Assembly (NCBI RefSeq): GCF_026586805.1
Contig: NZ_JAPFHA010000008.1
Span: forward strand, 62,001 to 126,000
Reading direction: 5' to 3'
DNA from: Niveibacterium sp. 24ML
GTDB lineage: Bacteria; Pseudomonadota; Gammaproteobacteria; Burkholderiales; Rhodocyclaceae
DNA: 64,000 nucleotides
The translations under genes and the position numbers were made by a program. The notes under the pieces were generated by a model, which made no database searches, had not been told where the DNA came from, and saw only the letters and a program-made list of their open reading frames with translations. The stretch's first letter is position 1, and the number at the start of each line of letters is the position of its first letter. This document shows positions 47,484 to 56,230 of the stretch, one piece after another.

Positions 47484-47558
47484 GCCGCACCGCCGGCAGG
47501 GTGCCGCGGCACCTGCCGGCGCCCTGGCCCTGACACCCACCTGCGCGGTGGACGCAAG

Positions 47559-47585
47559 ACAGCCCCGTTGCGGGGCTGTTTGCAT
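47559..47585 (+). terminator. rho-independent terminator
   Basis: ACAGCCCCG-ttg-CGGGGCTGT then TTGCATTTG. It ends the lipoprotein transcript. A larger hairpin lacking a T tract lies just before it at 47491-47521. Confidence 0.88.
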
Positions 47586-47978
47586 TTGCGCCAACCTGGG
47601 TGAAGCGCACCCAGCTCATGGATTGCGGCTTGAGCCGGATCAGCCCCGCTTGGGCGTCGAAGCTCGCCGCGCTGTAAGCCTTCCTGCCGGGTCGTTCGAG
47701 CGTGAGTTCGCGCGCGTGCGTCTGCGTGTGGATCAGCGGCACCGTCGTCTCTTTGCCACCACGCGTTGCAGCGCCCGCGCGTGAGGCGCTGGCGGCCGAT
47801 TCGTCCTGAAACCGGCGGCAGCCACCTCTTGCAGTCGTTCGCGCATGCCCTTCTTCCGATCGGCCAGCGCACCTGCGTGATCGTTGCCGGAGATCGCGCA
47901 TCCAGCCAGGTGCCTTCAGTTTCATCGCCACCCTGCCGTTACAACACGCCTCAGGCTCGAACTCGAGGGGGTGCGGCG
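47586..47978. other. 393-bp region upstream of a chemoreceptor, no gene recognised
   Basis: Open frames run through on both strands because the sequence is GC-rich, but none starts with a good ribosome-binding site and the minus-strand ones read through the terminator. The chemoreceptor promoter should be in the last 150 bp. Confidence 0.5.
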
Positions 47979-49601
47979 ATGCTGGCGAACACGAAACTCA
48001 AGACGCGGATGGTGGTGCTTGGGGTGGCTGCCCTGCTGGGCATGTTCGCGATCGGCATGTGGGGGGCGATGGCGCAGCGCAGCAGCGGCTTCGAACAGCG
48101 CCAGGCGCTGATCCAGGCGGTGGTGGAATCGGCCCAAGGCACGATCGCCCACCATGTGCAGCTCGAAAAGGACGGCAAGCTCGATCGTGCAGCCGCGCAG
48201 GCGGCGGCACGCGAAGCGCTGCGCAAGGTGCGCTTCCGCGAGAAGGAATACTTCTTCATCTACAGCTTTGATGGCAAGAACGTGCTTCTGCCGCCGCGCC
48301 CGGAGTGGGAAGGCACGCCGCGCATTGATGAGGTGGACAAGAAGGGTTACCGCTTCATCGAAGCCATCACCAAGGCCGCGCAGGGCAAGGGCGGCTTCGT
48401 TGACTACTACTTCCCGCGCGCCGGTGGTACCGAGCCGCTGCGCAAGATTTCATATGTGCTGGGTGTGCCTGAATGGGGCTGGGCGATCGGCACCGGCCTG
48501 TATGTGGACGACATCGAAAGTGCCTTCCGTACCGATCTGGCGGTCAACCTGGGCGTGGTGCTGGTGCTGGCCGCCATCGTCTTTGCGCTGATTGCCTTCA
48601 TTGCCCGTTCGGTCCTGCAGCAGATCGGCGGTGAACCGGCTGATGCCGTGGGCGCCATGCGCAAGGTGGCAGCGGGCGATCTGCGGGTGCAGCTTTCGGG
48701 CAGCGCGGCGGGCAGCCTGCTCAGCGAACTGGGCGGCCTGATCGCGCGGCTGCGTGAAACGATTGCCGTGCTGGCGGCGGATGCCGAGCGCCTGGGGGCG
48801 GCATCCCACCAGATCAGCACGACATCCAATGCCGTAGCCGCGTCGGCGCATCAGCAGTCGGATTCGACGCAGGCCATGGCGGCGGCGATGGAAGAGCTGA
48901 CGGTGAGCGTGGGCCATATCTCCGATACTGCGCTGGAAACCGAGCACCATGCCAACGACGCCGCTGCGCAGGCGCGGCAGGGGCAGGGCGAGGTCGAGGC
49001 GGCGACTGACGAAATGCAGCAGCTCTCGAACACGGTTGCCGATGCCGTCAAGCGCATTGCAAGCCTGAGCACGCGGGCCGACGAGGTGGGCACGGTGGCG
49101 GCCTCGATCAACGACATCGCGTCGCAAACCAATCTGCTCGCCCTCAATGCGGCGATCGAGGCAGCGCGTGCGGGCGAACAGGGGCGCGGCTTCGCGGTGG
49201 TGGCGGATGAAGTGCGCAAGCTTGCCGAACGCACCGCCCATGCAACGGTTGAGATCAAGCGCATGGTCGAAGCCATCCAGACCGAAACCCACGGCGCGGT
49301 CGAGGTGATGACGACCGCCTCGGATCAGGCGGTGCAGGGCGTTGCCGCCGTCGGGCGCTCGGCCACGCTGCTGCGTTCGATTGTTGGCGATGCGGAGCAG
49401 GCGAGCGGCCGGATCGCCGAAGTGGCCGTCGCCACGCGCGAACAGAGCAACGTCAGCACCGTGCTGGCCGGGCAGGTCGAGCAGGTGGCGCGGATGGTCG
49501 AATCAACCAGTGTCGGCATGGCCGAAACCGCGCAAGCCACGCTTGAACTGGAGCGCATTGCGGCCCAGCTCAATACCGTGGTGTCGCGTTTTGAAACCTG
49601 A
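47979..49601 (+). CDS. methyl-accepting chemotaxis protein with single Cache domain
   Basis: 540 aa from the ATG at 47979; the frame opens at 47766. TM1 is residues 11-31 and TM2 about 188-210. The periplasmic Cache_2-like domain includes [26 protein letters not shown] and [23 protein letters not shown]-like linker and MCP domain follow, with tip [47 protein letters not shown]. It is the same length and layout as the receptor at 29711-31333, so the two look like paralogues with diverged sensors. Confidence 0.93.
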   Translation: MLANTKLKTRMVVLGVAALLGMFAIGMWGAMAQRSSGFEQRQALIQAVVESAQGTIAHHVQLEKDGKLDRAAAQAAAREALRKVRFREKEYFFIYSFDGKNVLLPPRPEWEGTPRIDEVDKKGYRFIEAITKAAQGKGGFVDYYFPRAGGTEPLRKISYVLGVPEWGWAIGTGLYVDDIESAFRTDLAVNLGVVLVLAAIVFALIAFIARSVLQQIGGEPADAVGAMRKVAAGDLRVQLSGSAAGSLLSELGGLIARLRETIAVLAADAERLGAASHQISTTSNAVAASAHQQSDSTQAMAAAMEELTVSVGHISDTALETEHHANDAAAQARQGQGEVEAATDEMQQLSNTVADAVKRIASLSTRADEVGTVAASINDIASQTNLLALNAAIEAARAGEQGRGFAVVADEVRKLAERTAHATVEIKRMVEAIQTETHGAVEVMTTASDQAVQGVAAVGRSATLLRSIVGDAEQASGRIAEVAVATREQSNVSTVLAGQVEQVARMVESTSVGMAETAQATLELERIAAQLNTVVSRFET

Positions 49602-49687
49602 TTGAACGGCTCGGGCCGGCCTGCGCCGGACACCGCGCCAAGCGCTTCCCCCCGCCGGGGCGCAGGGGAAGCCCGGATCAGTGGGCC

Positions 49688-49828
49688 TCAGTGATCCTTG
49701 GAGCCGGGCACGATGAACGGCGCCGGCGCAAAACGAAGATCCTTCTTCAGCTGCTTGGCAGCGCGCTTTTCCTTGGGGTTGAGCAGCGGCTGTTTCTTCT
49801 GTTCCTTGTTGCTTTTCTGTGCCTTCAT
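49688..49828 (-). CDS. 46-aa highly basic small protein
   Basis: A short gene with an excellent ribosome-binding site (AAGGAG, 8 nt before ATG). The product starts MKAQKSNKEQKKQPLLNPKE and ends APAPFIVPGSKDH; the first 30 residues hold 11 Lys or Arg. Small Lys-rich proteins beginning MK-KSNKE-KK are common and conserved in betaproteobacteria. Function unknown; nucleic-acid or ribosome association would suit the charge. Confidence 0.75.
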   Translation of the reverse strand: MKAQKSNKEQKKQPLLNPKEKRAAKQLKKDLRFAPAPFIVPGSKDH

Positions 49829-50006
49829 GGTGCAGCTCCTTGATCGTCGGGTTGGGACTAGCGACTGAGCTGGATCGGCAGCGGCAAGAGCGTCGGGGCG
49901 TGAGCGTCAGAGGTGATTTCAGTATAGGCGCATGCCGGGGCCGCGCCTGTTGTGGGCAAACAATCTTTGCAGGCAGGGCCGTGCGTTGCGCAGGGCCCTT
50001 GCCGGC

Positions 50007-51704
50007 TCAAGGCCGTGGCGTTGCCGCAGCACTCCGCTTGGCCGACGCCGCGGCGGCTTCGCGCACCCGGCGCGCTTCATCAAGCAGGAACTGCTGGTAG
50101 TCGTCCAGGTCGCCATCGAAGGGCTCCACGCCGCCCTTGGTGACCAGCCAGAACTCGTCGCACACCGCGCGCAACAGGGCGCGGTCGTGGCTCACCAGCA
50201 TCACGGTGCCTTCGAATTCGTTGAGCGCTACGCCCAGCGCCTCGCGGGTGGCGAGGTCGAGGTGGTTGGTCGGCTCATCGAGCAGCAACAGGTTCGGGCG
50301 CTGCCACACGATCATGCACAGCACCAGCCGCGCCTTCTCGCCCCCGCTCATCGTGCCGACGGCCTGATGCACCATGTCGCCACTGAAGTTGAAGGTGCCC
50401 AGGAAGGTACGCAGCGATTGCTCGGTGCCGCTCTGGCCCGGCCCGCGCAGGTGCACCGGGGTGTCCTTGGCGAGGCGGGTCATGTGCAGCAGCGGTGAAG
50501 CGGCCGGATCCAGCACGTCCAGTTCCTGCTGTGCGAAGTAGCCGATGTTCAGGCCCTTGCCTTCGCTGATCTCGCCGGCGATCGGCGTGAGCGCGTGCGC
50601 CACGGTTTTCACCAGCGTCGACTTGCCCTGCCCGTTTGCACCGAGGATGCCTATGCGCTGCCCGGCGAGGACGGATCGGTTGATGTTGCGCACGATCACC
50701 GTTGGCGGCGTGCCGGCGGGCGCGTCTTCCGGTGGTGGGTAGCCGAAGCTCGCATCGAGCATCGACAGCATCGGGTTGGGGACGTTGAGCGGCTCCTTGA
50801 ACTCGAAGTTGAACTCGGCGTCGGCCAGCACCGGCGCGATCTTCTCCATCCGTTCGAGCGCCTTGACCCGGCTTTGCGCCTGCTTGGCCTTGCTGGCCTT
50901 GGCCTTGAAGCGGTCGATGAACTTCTGCAGGTGCGCGATCTTGTCGGCCTGCTTGGCCATCGCGGCCTGTTGCAGCACCAGCTGTTCGGCGCGCATGTCC
51001 TCGAACTTGCTGTAGTTGCCGCCGTAGCGGATCAGCTTCGCGTTATCAACGTGCACCGTCACCTGCGTTACCGCGTCGAGGAACTCGCGGTCGTGGCTGA
51101 TCACCACCATCGTGCCGGTGTAGCGCTTGAGCCAGGCTTCCAGCCACACGAGTGCGTCGAGGTCGAGGTGGTTGGTCGGTTCGTCGAGCAGCAGCAGGTC
51201 TGAGGGGCACATCAGTGCGCGCGCCAGCTGCAGGCGCATCCGCCAGCCGCCTGAAAAACTGTTGACCGGGTTGTTCAGTTCGGCGGCGGAAAAGCCCAGG
51301 CCGAGGATCAGCGCCTGCGCACGCGCGGCGGCATCGTGCGCGCCCGCGTCGTGCAGATCCATGTAGGCGTGCGCCATGCGCATGCCATCGTCGCTCGCCT
51401 CGGCGGCGGCCACTTCGGCCTGCGCGGCGAGCAGCACGGTATCGCCTTCGATCACGAAGTCGGTCGCGCTCTGCTCGGTTTCGGGCATGTCCTGCGCCAC
51501 CTGCGCCATCTTCCACTGCGCGGGAATCGAGAACTCGCCACTGTCTTCATGGATGCTGCCGTTGAGCAGCGCGAAGAACGAGGACTTGCCGGCCCCGTTG
51601 CGGCCCACGAGACCGACCTTCTCGCCCGGCGTGAAGGTGATCGACGCGCTGTCGAGCACGACCTTGATGCCGCGACGCAGCGTTACATTCTTTACGAAAA
51701 TCAT
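50007..51704 (-). CDS. ABC-F family ATPase (YheS-like)
   Basis: 565 aa, two ABC cassettes and no membrane helices. Walker A motifs are VGRNGAGKSS (residues about 34-43) and LGANGQGKST; signatures are NSFSGGWRMR and TMSGGEKARL; Walker B is LLLLDEPTNHLDLD and LLLLDEPTNHLDL. The inter-cassette linker is the helical ABC-tran extension (KQADKIAHLQKFIDRFKAKASKAKQAQSRVKALERMEKI) that reaches the ribosome P site in ABC-F proteins. It belongs with housekeeping YheS rather than antibiotic-resistance members. Confidence 0.93.
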   Translation of the reverse strand: MIFVKNVTLRRGIKVVLDSASITFTPGEKVGLVGRNGAGKSSFFALLNGSIHEDSGEFSIPAQWKMAQVAQDMPETEQSATDFVIEGDTVLLAAQAEVAAAEASDDGMRMAHAYMDLHDAGAHDAAARAQALILGLGFSAAELNNPVNSFSGGWRMRLQLARALMCPSDLLLLDEPTNHLDLDALVWLEAWLKRYTGTMVVISHDREFLDAVTQVTVHVDNAKLIRYGGNYSKFEDMRAEQLVLQQAAMAKQADKIAHLQKFIDRFKAKASKAKQAQSRVKALERMEKIAPVLADAEFNFEFKEPLNVPNPMLSMLDASFGYPPPEDAPAGTPPTVIVRNINRSVLAGQRIGILGANGQGKSTLVKTVAHALTPIAGEISEGKGLNIGYFAQQELDVLDPAASPLLHMTRLAKDTPVHLRGPGQSGTEQSLRTFLGTFNFSGDMVHQAVGTMSGGEKARLVLCMIVWQRPNLLLLDEPTNHLDLATREALGVALNEFEGTVMLVSHDRALLRAVCDEFWLVTKGGVEPFDGDLDDYQQFLLDEARRVREAAAASAKRSAAATPRP

Positions 51705-52001
51705 GGGGATGCACTTCGAAGAGGAGCGGCATCATAGCGGCCCCAGCCCCCGCGGCCCAGCATTTCCGCCAGCGGTGTGGCGCAGGGGCCAGGGCGCAGC
51801 CGCAAGGCTGGCGCAAAGGGCCACGCCGCAGCGGCCGTGCTTGCGCGAATCGGGCGGGCTGCCCGCAGACCGGATCACAAGGCAGGCTACACTTCAGGCT
51901 CGATCAATTCAGGCATCCCTTGTCATGTTGGCCATCAGCCATGTTCGCAGCACGCCTCTGCCGCCCGCTGCGCAACCTGTCCGCAGCGCGGGGCGAGCAG
52001 C

Positions 52002-53735
52002 GTGAGCGGAGCACCTGCCCTGGCGCCCTTGGCCGAGGCAGAGGCTGAGGCCGCGACCGACGGCCTGCCGCTCTACGCGCGCTACTTTGGCCTCAAGCGC
52101 GCGCCTTTCTCGATCGCCCCGGATCCGCGCTACCTGTACATGAGCGATCGCCACCGCGAGGCGCTCGCCCATCTGCTCTACGGGCTGAAGGGCGGCGGCG
52201 GCTTCGTGCTGCTGACCGGCGAAGTGGGCGCCGGCAAGACCACGATCTGCCGCTGCATGCTTGACCAGGTGCCGCCGCGCTGCAACGTGGCGTACATCTT
52301 CAACCCCAAGCTCACCGTCGCAGAACTGCTGCAGACGGTGTGCGACGAGTTCCACATTCCGCGCGCGCTGACCGGCCCGACGATCAAGGATCATGTCGAT
52401 GCGCTCAACCTCTACCTGCTGCGCACGCACGCGGTCGGGCAAACCAATGTGCTGGTGATCGACGAGGCGCAGAACCTCTCGCCCGATGTGCTGGAACAAC
52501 TGCGCCTGCTGACCAATCTTGAAACCAACGAGCGCAAGCTGTTGCAGATCGTGCTGGTCGGCCAGCCCGAGCTGCGCAGCATGCTCGCGGCGCCGGGGCT
52601 GGAGCAGTTGGCGCAACGGGTGATCGCGCGCTACCACCTCAAGGCGCTATCCGCCACCGATGTGCGGCAGTACATCCGCCATCGCCTCAAGGTGGCCGGC
52701 CTGCGCGGGCCGCTGCCGTTTGATCGCGAGGCCCTGCGGCGGGTGATGTTCCATTCGCGTGGTGTGGCGCGCCGCATCAACCTGCTGTGCGACCGGGCCA
52801 TGCTGGGTGCTTACGCCGAAGGCAAACCCCACATCAGCCAGCGCATTGTCGACAAGGCGGCGATTGAGGCGCTGGACGCCGCCGCACCGCAGCGCAAACC
52901 GCGCTGGCGCCCTTGGGCCGCGGGTATCGGCATCGTGCTGGCCCTTGGTGCTGCGGTATGGGCGGGATGGTCTGCGCGTGATGCGCAACGCAAGCCGCCG
53001 GAAGCGGCCAGCGCCAAGCCGCTCGCCCCCTCGCCGGCGCTCAGGCCCGCACCGCCACGGCCGGAGCAGGCGGCTATCGTAAAGCCGGCCTCGGATATCC
53101 GGCCGGTATCGGTGTGGTTGCGCGCCGAGGATTTGCAAGCCCGCTTCGGCACTGATCCGGACGAGGCCACCGCGTGGCGGCAACTGGGGGCGGTCTGGGG
53201 CCTCGTGCTGAGCGATGCCGAGCCCTGCCGGGCCGCCTTGCGTGCCGGCTTGCACTGCTTTCGCGATACCGCGAGCAATCTGAGCATGATCCGGCAGCTT
53301 GGCCGCCCGGGCCTGCTGACCCTGCACGACGGCCAGGGCAACAGCACGCGCGCGATGCTGATCGGGCTCAGCAGCCAGACAGCAACGCTGCGTGCCTTTA
53401 ACGGTGGCGAGCACACGGTCGCGCTGGCCTCGCTGGCGCCCCTCTGGCGTGGCGAGTTCGCCACCCTGTGGCGCGCGCCACCCGGCTTCAAGCCCGGCGC
53501 CTTCGATGTTGAACCCGGCCCGGCCGCCGACGACGTGGCGGCGCGGCTGACCCTGCTGGCGCAACAGGCGCCACAATTGGCCGGGCAACCGCAGGACAGC
53601 AGCCTGCGCAACGCGATTGCGGCCTTCCAGCTGGTGCAGGGGCTCAAGCCCGATGGCAAGGCTGGCCCGGTCACCCTGATGCACCTGAACCCGCTCACCG
53701 GCGTTGCCGAACCGCGCCTCAAGCTCGAACGCTGA
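52002..53735 (+). CDS. gspA: ExeA/GspA-type AAA ATPase with peptidoglycan-binding domain
   Basis: About 577 aa from GTG 52002. No ATG lies between 51777 and the conserved LYARYFGLKRAPFSIAPDPRYLYMS, so the start is uncertain. The ATPase domain has Walker A GEVGAGKTT (residues 73-81) and Walker B VLVIDEAQNL. One transmembrane helix is at about 300-320, and the periplasmic tail ends in a peptidoglycan_binding_1 domain (IAAFQLVQGLKPDGKAGPVTLMHLN). ExeA with ExeB opens the cell wall for assembly of the type II secretin. It is 2 bp from gspB. Confidence 0.9.
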   Translation: MSGAPALAPLAEAEAEAATDGLPLYARYFGLKRAPFSIAPDPRYLYMSDRHREALAHLLYGLKGGGGFVLLTGEVGAGKTTICRCMLDQVPPRCNVAYIFNPKLTVAELLQTVCDEFHIPRALTGPTIKDHVDALNLYLLRTHAVGQTNVLVIDEAQNLSPDVLEQLRLLTNLETNERKLLQIVLVGQPELRSMLAAPGLEQLAQRVIARYHLKALSATDVRQYIRHRLKVAGLRGPLPFDREALRRVMFHSRGVARRINLLCDRAMLGAYAEGKPHISQRIVDKAAIEALDAAAPQRKPRWRPWAAGIGIVLALGAAVWAGWSARDAQRKPPEAASAKPLAPSPALRPAPPRPEQAAIVKPASDIRPVSVWLRAEDLQARFGTDPDEATAWRQLGAVWGLVLSDAEPCRAALRAGLHCFRDTASNLSMIRQLGRPGLLTLHDGQGNSTRAMLIGLSSQTATLRAFNGGEHTVALASLAPLWRGEFATLWRAPPGFKPGAFDVEPGPAADDVAARLTLLAQQAPQLAGQPQDSSLRNAIAAFQLVQGLKPDGKAGPVTLMHLNPLTGVAEPRLKLER

Positions 53736-53737
53736 CC

Positions 53738-54481
53738 ATGTCCTACATTCTTGACGCCTTGCGACGTGCCGAAAGCGAACGGGTCAAAGACCAGACGCCA
53801 AACCTGCACGACATGACGCTCGCCCCGCCCGAGCCCGAAGCCTTCGATGCACCGGCCAACCGTGCGCTGATCTGGTCTGCGGCAGCTGCTGTGGTGGTGG
53901 TGGCGGGGGCGGCGGTCGCTTGGCTCCTGCTACGTAACCCGGCACCACCCGGGGCTCAGGCGCCGATGGCGGCACGAGCGCCGGGCCCGGTGGCGCCCAA
54001 CGCCCCCGCGCCGCTGCCGGCTGAGGCGGCGCCGGTCGCCGTGGCACCGCCTGTCGCCGAGGCGCCGCCGGTGCTTGCTCCGCCAGAGGTCGCACCACCC
54101 GTGCTCGCACCGATCGCGCCGGCGCCGCTTGCTCAGGCCGGCACCGCGCCACGGATCATCGTGCCGCCGCAGATCGTACCGCCGCCCAAGCCCGCCAGCC
54201 GGAAACCTGCGGCGCCCACGGCTCCGCCCGCCGAGCCTGCCGACGAGCGCGCTGCGCCAACGCTGAACCAGTTGCCGGCCGACATCCGCAGCGCCTTGCC
54301 GCCGATGCGCTTCGAGGGAACGGTGTATTCGGACAATCCCGCCGACCGCATGCTGATGGTCAATGGCCAGCTGCTGCACGAAGGCGAAAAGCTGGCCGGA
54401 GAAGTGCTGGTCGAGCGTATCAAGCCGCGCAGCGCCGTGCTGCAGTTCCGCGGCCAGCGTTTCGAGTTCTTCAAGCAGTAG
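53738..54481 (+). CDS. gspB: GspB/ExeB-type general secretion protein
   Basis: 247 aa. MSYILDALRRAESER is the invariant GspB start. A transmembrane helix (LIWSAAAAVVVVAGAAVAWLLL, residues about 43-64) is followed by a long Ala/Pro-rich periplasmic spacer and a C-terminal GspB domain (LPADIRSALPPMRFEGTVYSDNPADRMLMVNGQLLHEGEKLA). It partners GspA in placing the type II secretin through peptidoglycan. No other gsp genes are in the window. Confidence 0.92.
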   Translation: MSYILDALRRAESERVKDQTPNLHDMTLAPPEPEAFDAPANRALIWSAAAAVVVVAGAAVAWLLLRNPAPPGAQAPMAARAPGPVAPNAPAPLPAEAAPVAVAPPVAEAPPVLAPPEVAPPVLAPIAPAPLAQAGTAPRIIVPPQIVPPPKPASRKPAAPTAPPAEPADERAAPTLNQLPADIRSALPPMRFEGTVYSDNPADRMLMVNGQLLHEGEKLAGEVLVERIKPRSAVLQFRGQRFEFFKQ

Positions 54482-54596
54482 CAAGTCCTTGAAACCATTG
54501 CCCGTCAGGGCAATGGCGGTGGCATAATCCGGCGCATGCCAGATGCATTGCGCGCCACCCCGGCGTGTGCTGCGGCATGCCCCCGGATGCCACGCC

Positions 54597-55982
54597 ATGA
54601 CCCGAAAACACGCGCTGATCGTCGACGATTCCAGTACCGCGCAATACCGCCTCAAGCGGATGCTGCGGCCCTACGACCTCGACATCAACGCGGTGGACTC
54701 CGGCGAAGCGGCGCTGCGCTTCCTCGAAGTGAATACCCCCGACGTGATCTTCATGGATCACCTGATGCCGGGCATGGACGGCTTTCGCGCCCTGCAGATC
54801 ATCAAGTCGCACCCGGAAACGGCGACCATCCCGGTGATCATGTACACCTCGCAGGGCGGCGATGTTTACACCGGCCAGGCGCGCGCGCTCGGTGCGCTGG
54901 ACGTGGTATCGAAAGACACGATCAGCGCGACCGACCTCACCCGCGTGCTGCGCATGATCCACATCGAGCCGCTGGCCGATGCGCCGGCGCAGCCCGCAGC
55001 ACCGCAAGCTGCCACTCATGACACGGCGCCCGCGCCGGCCATCGTCGAACGCCGCCGCGCGCCGCATCCGGCAAGCCTTGAGCAGGCGCGCGCGCTGGAA
55101 ATGCGTTTGCGCAAGCTTGAATTGCTGCAGGAAGACAGCCAGCGCACGATGACCGCGCGGCTGGTGCGCGAAATCCACGGCCTGCGGCAGGATCTGAAGA
55201 AAGAAATCCACGGCATCGAGCTCGCCGCAAGGCATGAGCCCCCGAGCCCGACGCTGCCGCCGGCTCCGCGCTCGGCGCTGCTGCCACGACTGGCTGCCGC
55301 TGGTGCGCTGGCGGCGCTAGCCCTTGGCCTTGTGAGCCTGCATCTCACACTCGAATCGCTGCAGCAGGGGCAGGACGCGCTGGGCAAGCGAGTGGCGGCG
55401 CAACTGGCCCAGCAAGTCGCTGCGCGGCCTCAGCCGATTCCCGCCGCTGTCGACGCCGCGCCCACGACTGACAACTACTTGCAGGATCTGGTGTGGGCGT
55501 TCAATCAGGGCGGCGCGCTCAACTATCACCCCGACAGCATCGACCGACGCGCGGTGATGCGGCTCAATGAGCTGCTTGGGCGGCTGGCGACGAAGGGGTT
55601 CAAGGGGGTGGTGGAAGTGCGCGTCGCGATCGGCGATTTCTGCCTGATCAACCCCGGCCAGTCGCAAGCGCAGATGCCCGCCGATGGCGCCAAGCTGGGC
55701 GATTGCGTGCTGGCCAGCAAGGTCTACCTGCCCGAGCGCACGCTTGAACAATACGTGCGTGAGATCGGTAACCTGCGCACCCAGCTGCCGCCGGGCGTGA
55801 CGCTGGTGATCACCGGCCGCCCGGGAGCCGAAGCTTATCCGGAGGCGGCACTCGGCACCGCCGCGCGCGACTGGAACACAATCGCGCAACGCAACACCCG
55901 CTTCGAACTGAGCGTGACACCCGCGCCGCGCGGCGAAACTCCAGCGCCGCAGGTTCAAGCCACACTGGCCGGCAACGGCTGA
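54597..55982 (+). CDS. receiver-domain protein with transmembrane helix and periplasmic domain
   Basis: 461 aa. The receiver (residues 1-120) is intact: Asp10-Asp11, phospho-acceptor Asp54 in FMDHLMPGMDG, and Lys106 in VVSKDTIS. A Pro/Ala linker and coiled coil (LEMRLRKLELLQEDSQRTMTARLVREIHGLRQDLKKEIHGIE) lead to one transmembrane helix at about 236-258 and a C-terminal domain of about 180 residues with DNYLQDLVWAFNQGGALNYHPDSI and FKGVVEVRVAIGDFCLINPG. The end domain is not recognised. A receiver physically tethered to a periplasmic domain is unusual. It lies 115 bp downstream of gspB. Confidence 0.78.
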   Translation: MTRKHALIVDDSSTAQYRLKRMLRPYDLDINAVDSGEAALRFLEVNTPDVIFMDHLMPGMDGFRALQIIKSHPETATIPVIMYTSQGGDVYTGQARALGALDVVSKDTISATDLTRVLRMIHIEPLADAPAQPAAPQAATHDTAPAPAIVERRRAPHPASLEQARALEMRLRKLELLQEDSQRTMTARLVREIHGLRQDLKKEIHGIELAARHEPPSPTLPPAPRSALLPRLAAAGALAALALGLVSLHLTLESLQQGQDALGKRVAAQLAQQVAARPQPIPAAVDAAPTTDNYLQDLVWAFNQGGALNYHPDSIDRRAVMRLNELLGRLATKGFKGVVEVRVAIGDFCLINPGQSQAQMPADGAKLGDCVLASKVYLPERTLEQYVREIGNLRTQLPPGVTLVITGRPGAEAYPEAALGTAARDWNTIAQRNTRFELSVTPAPRGETPAPQVQATLAGNG

Positions 55983-56094
55983 ACGCACTGTTGTATGCAC
56001 GCCGCATCGCGCGGCGTGCCGCTTGCCAGTCCGCTGCGCGGGGCTTTAGCATCCGCCCCTCACATCCACTTCAACTTGCAAAGGAGAACGCACC

Positions 56095-56139
56095 ATGACG
56101 TATCGCTGCCATTCACTTTGCAGGTCCTGCCCGGTTTAA
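56095..56139 (+). CDS. candidate 14-aa leader peptide of rtcB2-prfH
   Basis: ATG with a strong AAGGAG 8 nt upstream, encoding MTYRCHSLCRSCPV and TAA. It has three Cys. It lies 89 bp before rtcB2, whose own ribosome-binding site is weak. The hairpin CCGTCGCG/CGCGACGG (56148-56165) follows 8 nt after the stop. A regulatory leader is inferred; a relic of a decayed gene is the alternative. Confidence 0.45.
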   Translation: MTYRCHSLCRSCPV

Positions 56140-56147
56140 CTTCCCCA

Positions 56148-56230
56148 CCGTCGCGCTCGCGACGGCTGTCGTGATTTGCCCCGGCCTCGGCCTGCCACGC
56201 ATTTCTTCCATCAATTCTGGATTGGCAAAT
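56148..56230 (+). promoter_or_regulatory. hairpin and start-codon-sequestering stem upstream of rtcB2
   Basis: Two elements. A perfect 8-bp stem CCGTCGCG-ct-CGCGACGG is at 56148-56165. ATTTGCC (56174-56180) is the exact complement of GGCAAAT (56224-56230), which covers the rtcB2 ribosome-binding region and the first two bases of its ATG. If formed, the second stem would hide the start codon. Confidence 0.5.

Noticed and set aside
47422-47931. A 169-aa minus-strand ORF upstream of the chemoreceptor
   Set aside because: It is Arg-rich, has no ribosome-binding site or domain, and runs through the rho-independent terminator at 47559-47585.
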